Shown here piece by piece: positions 10,972-22,404 of a DNA stretch of 64,000 bases (position 1 is the first letter of the stretch; each line of letters starts with the position of its first letter). The notes beneath the pieces are model-generated. The model had not been told where the DNA came from, did no database searches, and saw only the letters and a list, made by a program, of their open reading frames with translations. Where the stretch lies: the NCBI GenBank assembly GCA_947561585.1, contig CANNZV010002353.1, positions 1-64,000 on the forward strand. The letters are read 5' to 3'. The DNA comes from Caprella mutica (Eukaryota > Arthropoda > Malacostraca > Amphipoda > Caprellidae). The position numbers and the translations under genes were made by a program.

Positions 10972-12092
10972 CCAGTAAACATTAAAATGTTGGGCCAACG
11001 TTGGCCCAATTCAGAACGAAACTCTGAGCCAACGCTGTCATGCCGTTCTCAGTGTATCGGGCCAGCAAAGGCCCGACGATGGCCCACCTCACGGATCGGA
11101 TGTCCACCGGCTCTGAACAGTATAAACCCATATATACGACTTATTGGTACTGGCGATACTTAACGTTGCCAATGTAGTGCTAGTGTTGAATTGGGCTAGT
11201 GCAAATCCGACGTTTTGTCAACTTACTCACCTAGTTCTAGCAAATGACTTATAAATGTCTCACGAATAACTTATAAACGTCTTATTAATGAATTATAAAA
11301 TTGTAATTGATACATAATGTTGCCGATGTCATGCCGGTCTACGGCCTGTACTATTTTATATTAGATGCATATTACGCTATACAGAGCACGTGAAGACAAC
11401 AGTTACTTCTCACAATGTAGGTAGTAACCGTCCTATAAATGCATCTTATATATTAAAATCAGGGGGACACAATATACAACTGATACCTATTCAAACTTAA
11501 ACCTATGTTATTTTATCTACGCTAATTTAACCAAATGATAATATTTTAATTTAAAATTGAATAGAAAGTTTAATTTAGGTACAACTTGAATAATTATTTC
11601 AATCAGAAAAATAACTTTCTATACTAAATATATGAATTAACTAGCGGCCAGGATCATTTTTATGAATGAAATAAATAAAGGAGTAAAATAAATATTGGAA
11701 GGATAACACGCCCATTTTTTTACTAAATTGCCAGAAACGGCTACAATTCCAAATATATACTTAATAATTGGTATATTAATTTGGCTATTTGGTGTGATTA
11801 AAGTTGAGATAGATCGTTTGCACCTATTTTCTATGATTGTCTCTTGATAACTACCAAATAGAACCGGTAGACCCGTATAATAAGTATACTGGTACATCAA
11901 AAAGTCACTGAATTGGTTAACCAATGTTTTCCTTCATTAGGCCAGTGCTGTTTGGCAACCGTTGGCCCAGTGTCGCTTACCATACATTGGCCTAGTGTGC
12001 AATAGCATTGGCGTACCAATGCCCGATCGTGCCTTTACTTTTCCAACGCTTACAGACGTTGGCCCGATGGTACAATGTTATCAGGGTATACT
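10972..12092 (-). mobile_element. GGGCCAACGT-terminated DNA element, copy 2 (complete)
   Basis: The ends CCCAGTAAACATTAAAATGT, followed by GGGCCAACGTTGGCCCAA, and the right end closing in AACATTGTACC-type sequence inverted to ATCAGGG form imperfect terminal inverted repeats of about 33 bp. TATA or TA stands on both outer sides, a possible target duplication. The body is the inverted match of 2184-3140. Subterminal words based on TTGGCCCA recur at both ends, as expected for transposase-binding arrays. It carries only a 95-codon frame without known domains, so it is probably non-autonomous. I do not recognise the superfamily. Confidence 0.75.
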
Positions 12093-12735
12093 CCTGGAAT
12101 ATTGGCAGGGTGAATAAAAACTTTTTTTTTGTAACCCATGAAAACCAGGTTTTTCTCAAAAATCATGAATATTTTTATTTGGTTTCTGTTTTTTGGGGGG
12201 GGGTTTAATTAAATTTTGATTGGTTGAGTTTTTTAAGTAAAGAGAATTAATTCCATTAGAAACAAACAACATTAAGTTTCGTGTAGTAAATATAGTCTAC
12301 CCTAAAATTATAGAGAAGAGATTTAAAAAAAAAATAATAATAAGCTATTAGATAGAGCATAAATTGAAAAATGGTATCCAAATTTGAAAAATTCTGATAT
12401 CAGTTCGATAAATGGATTTTTTTTTCTGATATCAGTTCAATAAATATTTTGTGTCTGTCCGTCATATGAATAGTAAATGGATAGAAAGTATACTAAGTTT
12501 CGAATTCAAGTTGTTCCAGTCTTCAGAAGCGATGTAAACAAATGGCGTCACATATGGTATTGTAAAAGTGAGAATTGTATAGGTGCGGCCAAGTAAATAA
12601 ATAGAAAACCTTTATATATTAAGTACGTTATACAAAATACATCCATGTTAAAACAGTGAGTTATAGTCAATTATTAACCCTATAATATCCATGGAAGACC
12701 TGCGTGTCATACAATGTTGTTTTCTTTAAATATAC
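12093..12735. other. AT-rich spacer, nothing recognised
   Basis: There is no credible ORF. Two copies of a short word (GATATCAGTTC, then AATAAAT or ATAAATGG) occur at 12397 and 12430. Confidence 0.4.
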
Positions 12736-12843
12736 CCCCAGTGAACATTACAATGTTTGGCCAACGTTGGCCCCATTCAGAACGAAACTCTGGGCCATCG
12801 CTGTCATGCCTCGGTATATTGGGCCAGCGAAGGCCCGACCAAA
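12736..12843 (-). mobile_element. GGGCCAACGT-element, end fragment (copy 3)
   Basis: About 105 bp matches the left end of copy 2 (10972-11085): CAGTGAACATTACAATGTTT, the palindromic GGCCAACGTTGGCC, then CAGAACGAAACTCTGGGCC and GGGCCAGCGAAGGCCCGAC. The match then stops abruptly, so this is a truncated copy or a solo end. Confidence 0.75.
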
Positions 12844-12999
12844 GCTTATATTAAAGTGTTCGTAGAGATCCCTTATTCTGTTCGTATATAGGGATTAAAA
12901 AGTGCTCGCTAGACAAAAATTGAATACTATAATTAAGTTATTGACTAACAGTCTACAGCATATAGATTATAGACTATAAAATACATACACTGTGTTCCA

Positions 13000-13610
13000 T
13001 CAGGAAAAACTTTTTAAATTGCGAATTAGAAGCACTTCTGATGCATCAATTGTCATCATAGATACACCACTTTGATGGAAAAGAAACTATTATTAATAAA
13101 CATTTATTGTCCTATATCGTATGAGGCACATCTCCGGAGGCCCTACAAAAGTTGTTGAAAATGACCTCCTCCAGCCGGAAGACAGAATGAAGCTCTCTTC
13201 AAAACATTCTTGGGGGTCTCCTGGTTATATCTTTCAGCATAACTTTGAACACATTGTATAAGAGACTCAATGGAATCTTCTTCATATATAAACTCGAGTT
13301 TGTGCAGCAGCCAAGAAGTGAAAATTCAAAGGGTTGAAATATTGACTGTGTGCTATCCAGGAATTTTCCGTTCTTCTGCTAATGAATCGACCTCTAAACT
13401 TTTCATTGAGAAATTCTAGAGCTGCATTTGTGCAATGTGGTGGAGCACAGTCTTGCATCCACTAAAGTGAGGAATGAGTTGCAGAATGGTGCAGTCTGGG
13501 CAAAATAATGTCCTGAAGCAATCTGAGATATGAAACACCATTAACCGATGACAAGTTGCCATCATCGTCAAGGAATGCATGAAAGATTAGATCCATTTAA
13601 TTACCTTAGC
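13000..13610 (-). pseudogene. Mariner-like transposase relic (second family)
   Basis: On the minus strand, reading from 13610 down and allowing frameshifts, I see DGNLSSVNGVSYL, then WMQDCAPPHCTNAALEFLN, then GRFISRRTENSW, then FNPLNFHFL for the third catalytic block, and finally AGGGHFQQLL, a typical mariner C-terminus, near 13150. The second catalytic position reads QDC where mariners have QDG. This is a different lineage from the element at 3707-4698. No clear inverted ends are preserved. Confidence 0.75.
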
Positions 13611-14007
13611 ATCATTCCTATCATTTATTCCGTTGATATTTCGAGGATTATCATTAGTCTATACTACATCGTTTTTTTGATGTTTTTTATGGAGGCAAAG
13701 GAAACTCTCGTTGGATGGTTTCTGCAGAATCCACTGACAAAACTGACTTCTATGTGCTTCGTGCACATCATTTAATGGTTGAAATGAAGTGTATTCTAAT
13801 GATAAAAACAGAAACGAAGATCATGTTATCTCAACTGATCTGTGGTGATGTAAGCTCTATATAGTGATTAGTGAATGGCCTATTACTTCATTATTGAAGA
13901 GTTCTACTATATAATTAAATATTTTACATAAGAAAACCGTCGACATAGATAACGTTCAATATAGAAAGAGAAACTATTACTCATTATGAAAGGTTTTGAA
14001 ATTCATA
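13611..14007. other. 3' flank of the RING gene
   Basis: The segment is AT-rich and without a recognised feature. A 75-codon plus-strand frame at 13548-13775 overlaps the mariner relic and shows no domain. Confidence 0.4.
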
Positions 14008-14013
14008 TTTATT
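14008..14013 (-). terminator. Polyadenylation signal of the RING gene
   Basis: AATAAA on the minus strand lies about 24 bp beyond the stop codon at 14037-14039. This fits a short 3' UTR for the RING gene. It is a six-base match in AT-rich DNA, so position relative to the gene is the main support. Confidence 0.5.
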
Positions 14014-14036
14014 CACACAATGTTTAATGAATCTTT

Positions 14037-16082
14037 TTAAAGCTCCTTTCCTTTGGACAAATATTGCTGAGAGTTTTGGCAGATTTCTTCTATTTTGTAA
14101 GTTTGTAGAAACTCACGCACAGGATTGCGGCAAACTGGACAGTGACGTCTGGAAAATATAGAAAAAATGAGGTGAAAGAACAAAAAAATATAGGATATGT
14201 AATAGAAATGATATCAACAATATAAAGTAAACATCAGTTACCGAAAAGTATCCTTTTTGACAAAGGGTATTAAAAGAAAAAGAAAGAAAATAACAGAGAG
14301 TCTAACTTACGTTTTATTTTTATCGCATATAGTTTCCATGCAAGAAGAGCAGAGAGAGTGTTTACAAATTAAAACACAGGAATCTTCTTTTTTCTGCTCG
14401 TTGAAACAAACTGGACATGCATCTTGGTTGTAGAAATGGACGCCACCATCACTTGCCACATGAGAAGCAAAAATATCTATCCATTCAGATCTTCTTAATA
14501 TAGAAACACTCTCTAGATCTCTTATAGGCTTCACGTCAATAAATGAAAAACTAGGAAGCTCATTTATTACCGACATGAAATTATCCAATAAATCTTCCTC
14601 AACTATTCCAACAAACGAAGTTATTCTCGTTATCACCAGCTTTATCTTGGCGGGCATTCCTTCAGTAATATTTTCAACTGACGGACTTTCTACCAATTCA
14701 CCCAAAGTTTTAGAGAGGGTAGCAGAGGTTCTCAAAGATATTGTATCATCGATTTCTGAGAACCGGAGAGAATTAAGAATATTGCAAAATTCTATCAAAT
14801 TTTCGTGGAGTAATTTTTCATGTTCTGGATGCTCTTTAGGAATAATTTTCAAACAATTCAGTACTAAAGTCGTGAATTTAAAGATAAATCTAGTCATTCT
14901 AGGCTTAAAAGTCTTTTTCTGTTTTTTCGTTTTTGATCTAAGTTTCCAAAAATGCTTGATAAACTGTTTTACGATCTTGCGGAACTTCTTAATATTTGCA
15001 GTCAATATCGAGAGTGGAACAGAATCCATATCATAATGTTTCAGTGTTTTCAGATTTGAAGCTCTATGCCGAAGTTTATTTTGTAGATTAAGATAATGGA
15101 TATCAGCAGAAATAGTATATTCAAAGATATCTATAATATCATTAACAATTGTCACTAAAAATAGAGGTTCCTTGAAATATGGATCTTTAGTCCCTTCAAT
15201 TTTTCCGTCAGAGAGAAATTTCACTTCATTGGAGTCTGTTACCAGTTCGGCTCTTATAGTTTTCGAATCATTATTTTTGATAATGCTAATAGCATCCATT
15301 AGAGTATGTCTGAGGTTAGAGCAACCGGCCAATAGCATTTTTACTGCCAAATTTATTTTTTCATTTTTCCAAGGAGAATCTTTACACAACATAGCCTTTA
15401 AATCACTGATTTTCGTCAAATTCTTTTCAAGTTTCTGAACTGACTTCATACTATAATATCTATGATAAAAATTGAGAATTGAATCATTCATAACAAGTAT
15501 TAAATTATAAGCACTCAAGATAGTCTCCACTTCAATAGAAGTCTCATGAACTAACTCTTTGGCTACCCGGCCAAGAGCAATAGAAATAATAATCTGTAAG
15601 GTATCCATGCTTTTAGCAGGTGAAGCACTTTTTCGATAAGTGGAATAATAGTCAGCATTGTACATCCTGACATGAAGAAATAATATCACTATATCATCTA
15701 AGCTTTTGTTGTCACACACATTAGTGATGCAGATGGCCGGGTTGGAATTAAATTTCCAGAACCCCTTTTTATCAAATTTTCCTGTAATGCCATTGTAACC
15801 TAAGAAAATAGGCTTTTGTCGATACATTTCTTGTATGTGACTGTAGTCGTACACAGTGTTCTTAGCGAAACGGAAATGCATGTTGCAGATATACAGGACC
15901 TTTCTATATATGAGAATCTCTTCTTCAGATATACAGAACCTCTTCTTACATGTACTTCTTGCTGACAATATACAGTACTGCTTGTTAAAATATGTTTTTT
16001 TTCTCCAATGCTGCTGATATCCAATTCTGGAATAAAAAAGGACATTCTTATAACAAAAGCATAAGGTGACCAAATTAAACAA
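14037..16082 (-). CDS. RING-finger protein, probable E3 ubiquitin ligase (2 exons)
   Basis: Two exons, 14311-16082 and 14037-14148, separated by a 162-bp intron (14149-14310; donor GTAAGT, acceptor TTTCCAG), give 627 residues. The join restores a full C3HC4 RING at residues about 575-616: CPVC, then 13 residues, CKHSLCSSC, METIC..., and CPVC from exon 2. All eight zinc ligands are present with canonical spacing. RING domains recruit E2 enzymes for ubiquitin transfer; an E3 role is inferred. The 570 residues upstream are Lys/Ile/Leu-rich, mostly helical-looking, with a strongly basic patch (KLRSKTKKQKKTFKPR). I recognise no other domain. The start is uncertain: a possible acceptor (TTTATTCCAG) at about 16030 would put the first codons in another exon, and Met-68 is an alternative. 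Confidence 0.7.
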
Positions 16083-16129
16083 TATGCTCTGTCACAATTC
16101 AGAAAGTGGATGTTATAAGTAGGGGACAC

Positions 16130-16840
16130 TAGGACTCTATTTTCCGAGTACTATAACTGTCCCTGTATATTACATCTAAGACCTTCACTTTTTCACACAA
16201 GGCTTTTCATATTTTTTGAATTGTAGATTATGATGAGTACAATTTATTGAAAACAATTTAATTTAATTTAGTAACCCATTCGGGTTTTCCTTGCGTTTAA
16301 TTCGGACTTAATGATTTGAACTTGTCCTAATAAAAATATGTTTTTCAAATATTATTATGTGTCTATTTATGATTTTCCCTACATATATGCATTAACATAT
16401 TAGGGATATGTACAATAAAATTCATAAAACACCGTAATCTATATAACACTCAGGATACAGTAACATAACGGGTATGGTAATCAGCTCATCGAATCTAGTT
16501 TGACGTGATCACCGGGTGACTGGAAATGACGACTCTATCCACACTTTGAAACATGTGGACTCGGACTACCTTCTTAAACGTAGTCACTTCTAAACTAAAT
16601 TTTTTTCATCAATTACTAACTAGGCATTGGTTGAATTGTATTTACGTTATTTTATTCCTTAATTGTTATTCATATAGGAACTACAGTTTAGCAGTTAACT
16701 AGCTCTAATTTAGACTCCTAGGTAGTATATCTTTAAGACCTTATTTCTTATAGATAAATTAATGAAATGAACAATAAAAGCACACCTGAATTATATCGAT
16801 ATATTCAACTTTAATCTCCAATTTTGCTTTTCTTTTACAT
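16130..16840. other. Upstream region of the RING gene
   Basis: The segment is AT-rich with no ORF. A 31-bp stretch at 16456-16486 (core ACATAACGGGTATGGTAATC) is repeated exactly at 20840-20870, next to the hAT relic, which suggests both belong to the edge of some repeat. I cannot identify a promoter. Confidence 0.4.
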
Positions 16841-16844
16841 GAAA

Positions 16845-17041
16845 CCGTCAGAGGGAAATTTCACTTCATTGGAGTCTGTTACCAGTTCGGCTCTTATAGT
16901 TTTCGAATCATTATTTTTGATAATGCTAATAGCATCCATTAGAGTATGTCTGAAGTTAGAGCAACCTGCCAATAGCATTTTTACTGCAAAATTATTTTTT
17001 TCATTTTTCCAAGGAGAATCTTTACACAACATAGCCTTTAA
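16845..17041 (-). pseudogene. Duplicated internal fragment of the RING gene
   Basis: About 197 bp is almost identical to 15205-15402 inside exon 1 of the RING gene, in the same orientation, and stays open on the minus strand (for example MLLAGCSNFRHTLMDAISII against MLLAGCSNLRHTLMDAISII). It lacks everything else of the gene, including the RING, so it is a non-functional fragment. The few differences imply a recent duplication. Confidence 0.85.
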
Positions 17042-17099
17042 ACTTCTTCATTAACCTATCGATTTTGGTGAAACTTATCATATATCTTTTTATTGCTGA

Positions 17100-18420
17100 A
17101 AAAGAGTCTTTAGGTAGTGGGCTTTCATGTCCCAAATTTTTGTGAGGATACGACCACTTGAACCACCTCCCAGGAGGGTCCAAAAGGGGGGACGGGTGAG
17201 GGTCAAATTTCATGATTTTTTAACGATTTTATTTTGGACCTATCGTTCTGAAAATTCTATAGTATTTGTAACTTCGCAAAAGAAACTCATTTTAATTCAT
17301 GTAACTTTTTAGATTTTGGTTTTCGTTTTTGAAAAAATGTAATTTTTCAATTATCATTTTTTTTACAAATTTCAAAAGACCAGAAGTGTATGAGTGTATA
17401 ATCGAGAATAGAAACGACGACAGTTTTGGAATCCTTGGAATATTTCTAACTATTCTATAGAGGGTTTTTGGAATTTCTCTCCTGACTAAAATTTTGAAAA
17501 AAATCCAAATTTTTCGATTTTGAACTGAGATAAAAAAAACTAGGATGAAATTTTGAAAAATCTGTCTATAGATTTGTTATGAATGTTCGAAGGATTCTAA
17601 AACTGTTTTTGTTTTTCTTGTAGCGTGAAAACTAATTCGCTTCTCGTCTTTTTTAGTTGGAAAATATACATTTTACAGGAGACTAAAAACATGAAATAAT
17701 GAAGTGAAATGTCCATTTTCACGCTACAAGAAAACCAAACACAGTTTTAAAATCCTTGGAACACTTCTAACAAATCTTTCGAGGGATTTTTCAAATTTCT
17801 TCCTCGTTTTCATTTTATCGCAGTTCAAAATCGAAAAATTTGGATTTTTTGAAAATTTTAGTCATCTTAAAAGCATTTCAAACTAAAAACCGAGAAGTCA
17901 ATGAGTTTTCGAGCTACAAGAAAACCAAAGACAGTTTTAAAATCCTTGGAACATTCGTAACAAATTGTTAAAAGCATTTATTAAATTTCTACCTCGTTTT
18001 TTTTTTTTTTATCGCAGTTCAAAATCGATTTTTTTTATTCTAGTTAGTCTTCAAAAAAATGCTAATAAAAAAAAACAGGAAGGAAATTTGAAAAACTCCT
18101 CTATTAATTTGTTCGTAATATTCCAAGGATTCCACAAAACTGTATTAGTTTTTATTCTAACATATACACTCTTACACTTCTCGTCTTTTGAAATTTGTAA
18201 ACAGAATTTTTCAAATTTAAAAACTACACTTTTTTCTAAAACTAAAGCCAAAATCGAAAAAGTTACATGAATAAAATGTTTCTCTTTGCAAAGTTACATA
18301 TTACATAAAAATTTCAGAACGATCGGTCCAAAAGTAAACACATTTTTCGAAAGTGGGTTGAGGAATTATGAGCTGCTCGGTAACAAACAAGAAATGTGTT
18401 GTTGTGGTGACGTCATATTT
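17100..18420. mobile_element. Foldback-type repeat, about 1.3 kb
   Basis: The sequence 17215-17470 returns in inverted form at 18100-18345 (for example GGACCTATCGTTCTGAAAAT against ATTTCAGAACGATCGGTCC). The middle contains several direct and inverted copies of a block with TTTTAAAATCCTTGGAACA and CAGTTCAAAATCGA (near 17590, 17720, 17920 and 18015). There is no real ORF. The arrangement is that of a foldback or complex satellite-like element. A diverged piece of the same block is found at 53590-53720. Confidence 0.7.
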
Positions 18421-18489
18421 TTGCTTCAATACCAGTTATGTTCCTATACCCTGATAATACTATTGATAGTACATATTATATTCGACCAC

Positions 18490-19545
18490 TACTTGCCCGT
18501 TGAAAAATAACGGTCTTCAATAGTAAATTATTGCCAGTTGTAAGGTTTTCTTTTTGTGAATTGTGTATCATGGTTACACTCTTCATGTTTAATATCCGTC
18601 GAGCAAAACCGGACACCAAATAAATAAACTCACTACGGGTTTTATTGGGATAGATATTGATCAGAATTGCAACTGACTATAGGATATACATAAGTAAATG
18701 ATTATAGGGCATATAAGTAAGTTAGATATTACGTTTCTATAGACTATTTACTTGAAAATTCAACAATAATAGTGGGAAATTATTTGATGTAACAGGATTT
18801 AATTAAAAAGGCAGGTTTCGATTGTACAATTTAGTTCTCTGTCTACTTTTTCTGTTCAAATTTTCCAGAAATAATAGCAAAAGTTAACACAAAAGTTTTA
18901 GTTAGAAAAATATGTTTTAAAATTATCAAAACAATTTCTGATTTGAAGCCTGAGAATTGTTAAAGTGAGGCCACGTTCACACTGCAAGCGGAGCAGAGCG
19001 GCGCGCTCGAAAAATTAATGTATATTTGACGCTAGCAGCACCGCTAGCGTCAAATATACATTAAATTTCGAGCGCGCCGCTCTGCTCCGCTTGCAGTGTG
19101 AACGTGGCCTAAGTTCCAAGCTATCATACACTTCTGCATTTTTGATATCTTTCGATTTGGATGAATACATGCGTCATGAATACTATCTAAAATAACAAAA
19201 TAAAAGTTAAATCGGTCATAATTTTTCAATTAACGAAGATGTGGAACTGTCAATAACTTGGAACTCACTCTAGTGAACCATAAAATATCTATCCTAATAA
19301 TAAACGTTTTGTGTTTATATATTTGGTGTCCGCTTTTACACGACGGATATTAAAAAAAAACTTTGTCGATACACACGGGAATATAATGAATTGATAAGGT
19401 TATTCACTTTTTAAATGTATTCTTATCTATAAAATAAATTGGATATGTAGAATATTTATTTTAATTAAATTCATTAAAAGTAATTCCTAATAACGGGTAA
19501 TAATTTGGTATTGATGACCCGTCTTTTTCAACGGGGAAAGTACAC
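18490..19545. mobile_element. Non-autonomous element with long inverted repeats
   Basis: The left edge 18490-18540 (TTGCCCGTTGAAAAATAACG and onward) pairs with the right edge 19493-19545 (CCGTCTTTTTCAACGGGGAA). Further in, AATATCCGTCGAGCAAAACC-type sequence at 18590 pairs with CACGACGGATATTAA at 19340, both beside TTTGGTGTCC. So inverted similarity covers much of the first and last 150 bp. There is no coding potential. A second small element sits in the middle (18968-19110). Confidence 0.65.
18968..19110. repeat. 143-bp near-perfect palindrome (hairpin MITE)
   Basis: The arm from AGGCCACGTTCACACTGCAA to GACGCTAGC pairs with its inverse, broken only by a six-base loop (19037-19042) and a one-base length difference in an A/T run. 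GC content is far above the neighbours. The GGCCACGTTCACACTGC end resembles termini of insect MITEs of the Harbinger/hAT kind. It lies inside the element at 18490-19545. Confidence 0.9.
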
Positions 19546-20862
19546 TAGTATCAAAGATATTATACTACAACAAAATACACTACTCTCTATTTGCACTAAA
19601 TTCAGATATTGATAAAAAAACTGATGGAATTGACAGATCCGAATTATTCTATGTACTAACTAATTTCTAACCATTCAATCAATACATTTCCCTTAGTTCC
19701 TACTTTACTTTAAACTTTACTCTATTTTTTTTCGAAAAGATCAATTTAGAAATCTTACCTTCAATCTCCTGCTAGAACCTCCCAAAGCGCAGACACAAAC
19801 ACAAATGAATGAGAATGGCCAAACTCAGGACTTTTATACCAGACCGGAGTGAGCCACGGTAGGAATGGGCGGGGCTTAGATCAGATCATTTAAAATTGTT
19901 ATGAGAAATGTATTTATGTATATTAACTATAACTTAACTGTAAATGTCTCGCAATAGAAATAATTTTGAAATTCTTCAATATAAACTATTTACTAGTGAA
20001 ATTATTTTATCAATTCGAAAACCACGTGTTTAGTATGTGTATAAGCTGAATATAAGTCCAGACAAAGATTGAGGGATTTTATGATGTATAGAAATAGGAA
20101 TTAGGTATATCTCTAATAAAAAAGGGAAATATTAACAATTTAAAATTTTGGTAAATTTTAAAAAACAGAAAGTTATTAATATCCAGTAATGAATAATTCA
20201 TTATCGTAAGTATGGGGTGATTCATGCGCATCAGACAATTCTTGCTACTCCATCTACCAAAAACAAAGCAGGTGGTTCAGAAAGATCACGTGAAAAACCT
20301 ATGTAATGTCATTTTACATCAAATATTGATATAAGTTATTTAATTACACCAAACTATGAAGGAAATGTAGCAATCGATAAATGTAAAATATTATTCGTGA
20401 CAAATTTCGAAATAATACGCAGGTATACAAAATTGAATTTAACAATGAGAGATAAGGTCTTAGATAAAACTTACTGAAAATACTAAACTAAACTAAACTA
20501 AATACGGACTGACGTAGGAAAGCGTTACTCTTATCTCATAGATAGATTATCTCGTTACGCCTTAATTATCTTTCCCTTCTGTTTTACTTTAGTTTCGTCC
20601 TGTCCATATACTGTTCGTAGAAGATGATTCCAAAAAATCATCTTTTCATCATAGGTAGTAGGCTGTGCGCTAGTTAAAAAGACTATATTTTCAGAATGAA
20701 AAAAATGCCTAGAAATAACGGGTATTGTTTTCGGATGAGACCCTGTGTTTTGAGATCGTCTAGTTACGATTTACGTATAAAAAACCTAGTAGGCTGTCGT
20801 TAATAGGATCTATATTTTTAATCTATCAATTTACCATGATACAGTAACATAACGGGTATGGT
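19546..20862. other. AT-rich region, no gene recognised
   Basis: There are no ORFs or inverted ends that I can support. A slightly GC-richer patch at 19775-19880 contains CTTTTATACC and GGGCGGGGC words that could pass for a TATA box and GC box, but nothing coding follows. Confidence 0.35.
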
Positions 20863-20863
20863 A

Positions 20864-22216
20864 ATCAGTTGGGATGTGACATTGTGCTTATTGCATATAT
20901 GTAGTCATCTGCATATATTTCAAGAGCATATAATATGCACGGGTGCATATATTCTAACCGAGAAATATGCACTTCTTCGTCAATTTTTAACATGTAAATG
21001 TCTAATCTATGCAGTTTTCTTCTGGAACCCCTGCATAGAAAACGATTTTATCTGTGGACCAAAGTATATTTAAAATAATAAAACTAGTTAATTATGTATT
21101 CAAATTTAAAAAGTTCGTAGGTCGATTATTGAAACTACAAATGTATTAATAAATTTATATGACACTTGGTATCTAGTAAATATTTATAGTAATTGATAAA
21201 TAAATGAATTCAATTATTTTAGAGAGTTGTACTACACGAAAAATATGAAAGGTAATTGCTCTTAGGTATATAACTTATCTAAGTATAATTAAACACAAAA
21301 GGGTTTATATTTATCATTTAATGACTTAGTGTCGTAGCTTATAGCTGGGGATTTTTAAAGGGAACCGCTGGTCTAACAAGATGGTTTATGATTTTCCAGT
21401 CATGACTAAAAGTAATGAACGGAATGTGATATATGAATGTTGGATAGTTTAGAAGACTGAATTTGACTGAAGGAAACATTTGCTCCTCTTGTTTCTTGTG
21501 ATGTAGAACGGGTGTTTTCCCAGTACAAAAATACATTAGCAGATAATAGAAGGAAATTCACTTTCAAAATCCTGAAATACATACCATTTAATAATAAAGT
21601 GCAATTCCACTGTTTGAAATTGATTCACTATTAAAAAAGTCTAAATAAAAAACAGCTTTGTTATATTTTGTTTTTAAAAGTTAAACATTGTGCAGTATAA
21701 GTAAAAAAATAAGACTATACCTTTGTTTTATTGCAAGTTCCATTCAAACCTCCAAAGTACAATTACATTCAAAACATAAATACATATAGATTAACTTTAT
21801 TTTAATTTTCGTGATTAATTTTGAGCATGTAATATGCACACTATATTGAATAATTTCTGGCATATAAAATGCATATTTCCAATATGCATTTTAGTCCATC
21901 ATACATGTATGCCGATTGACTTTTGCATATTATATGCATTTTGGTTCAGCATATATGTATGCACATTGACTTTTTGCATATTATATGCATTTTGGTTCAG
22001 CATATATGTATGCACATTGACTTTTTGCATATTATATGCATTTTTCCAATCTGCATTTTGGTTCAGCATGTATGCACATTGATTTTTTGCAAATTATATG
22101 CATTTTGGCACATCGACTTTTTGCATATTATATATGCAGAAATAGGCATATTATATGCTGCATATCGCGTCAAAAATTATGCATATTTTATGCTGCATAT
22201 TGTCACATCCCTACTG
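20864..22216 (+). mobile_element. hAT-like transposon relic
   Basis: The ends are inverted: GGGATGTGACATTGTGC on the left and GCATATTGTCACATCCCT on the right. At 21476-21565 the plus strand reads FAPLVSCDVERVFSQYKNTL followed by ADNRRKF, which is the conserved C-terminal dimerisation motif of hAT transposases. The rest of the transposase is missing or unreadable. The subterminal regions are full of GCATAT words. Host flanks do not show a clear 8-bp duplication. Confidence 0.75.
21930..22090. repeat. Tandem repeat of about 56 bp inside the hAT relic
   Basis: Three near-identical units run CAGCATATATGTATGCACAT, then TGACTTTTTGCATATTATATGC. Open frames in two phases cross the array without meaning. 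Subterminal repeats of this type are often transposase-binding sites in hAT elements. Confidence 0.75.
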
Positions 22217-22224
22217 ATAAGTTA

Positions 22225-22404
22225 CGAAGTTGTCAAACTAGTCACTTCCACGAAACTAGATTTCAAATAGATGACAAAATTTTGCCACCTTTCTACAGGA
22301 AAAGCATTGAAGTTAAAATTCGTTCCTACTCAGAGCTACGAATGAATGGACTACTAGTTAGTCTGAGAGAAGTTGACTTCTTAATTAAATTTAAAAATGA
22401 CTGA
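22225..22404 (+). other. Possible coding remnant after the hAT element
   Basis: One frame reads FQIDDKILPPFYRKSIEV, then LLVSLREVDFLIKF to a stop at 22402-22404. Codon use looks more coding-like than its surroundings, but there is no recognised domain, no initiator and no firm splice acceptor. It could be a last exon orphaned by the hAT insertion, or chance. Confidence 0.2.
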
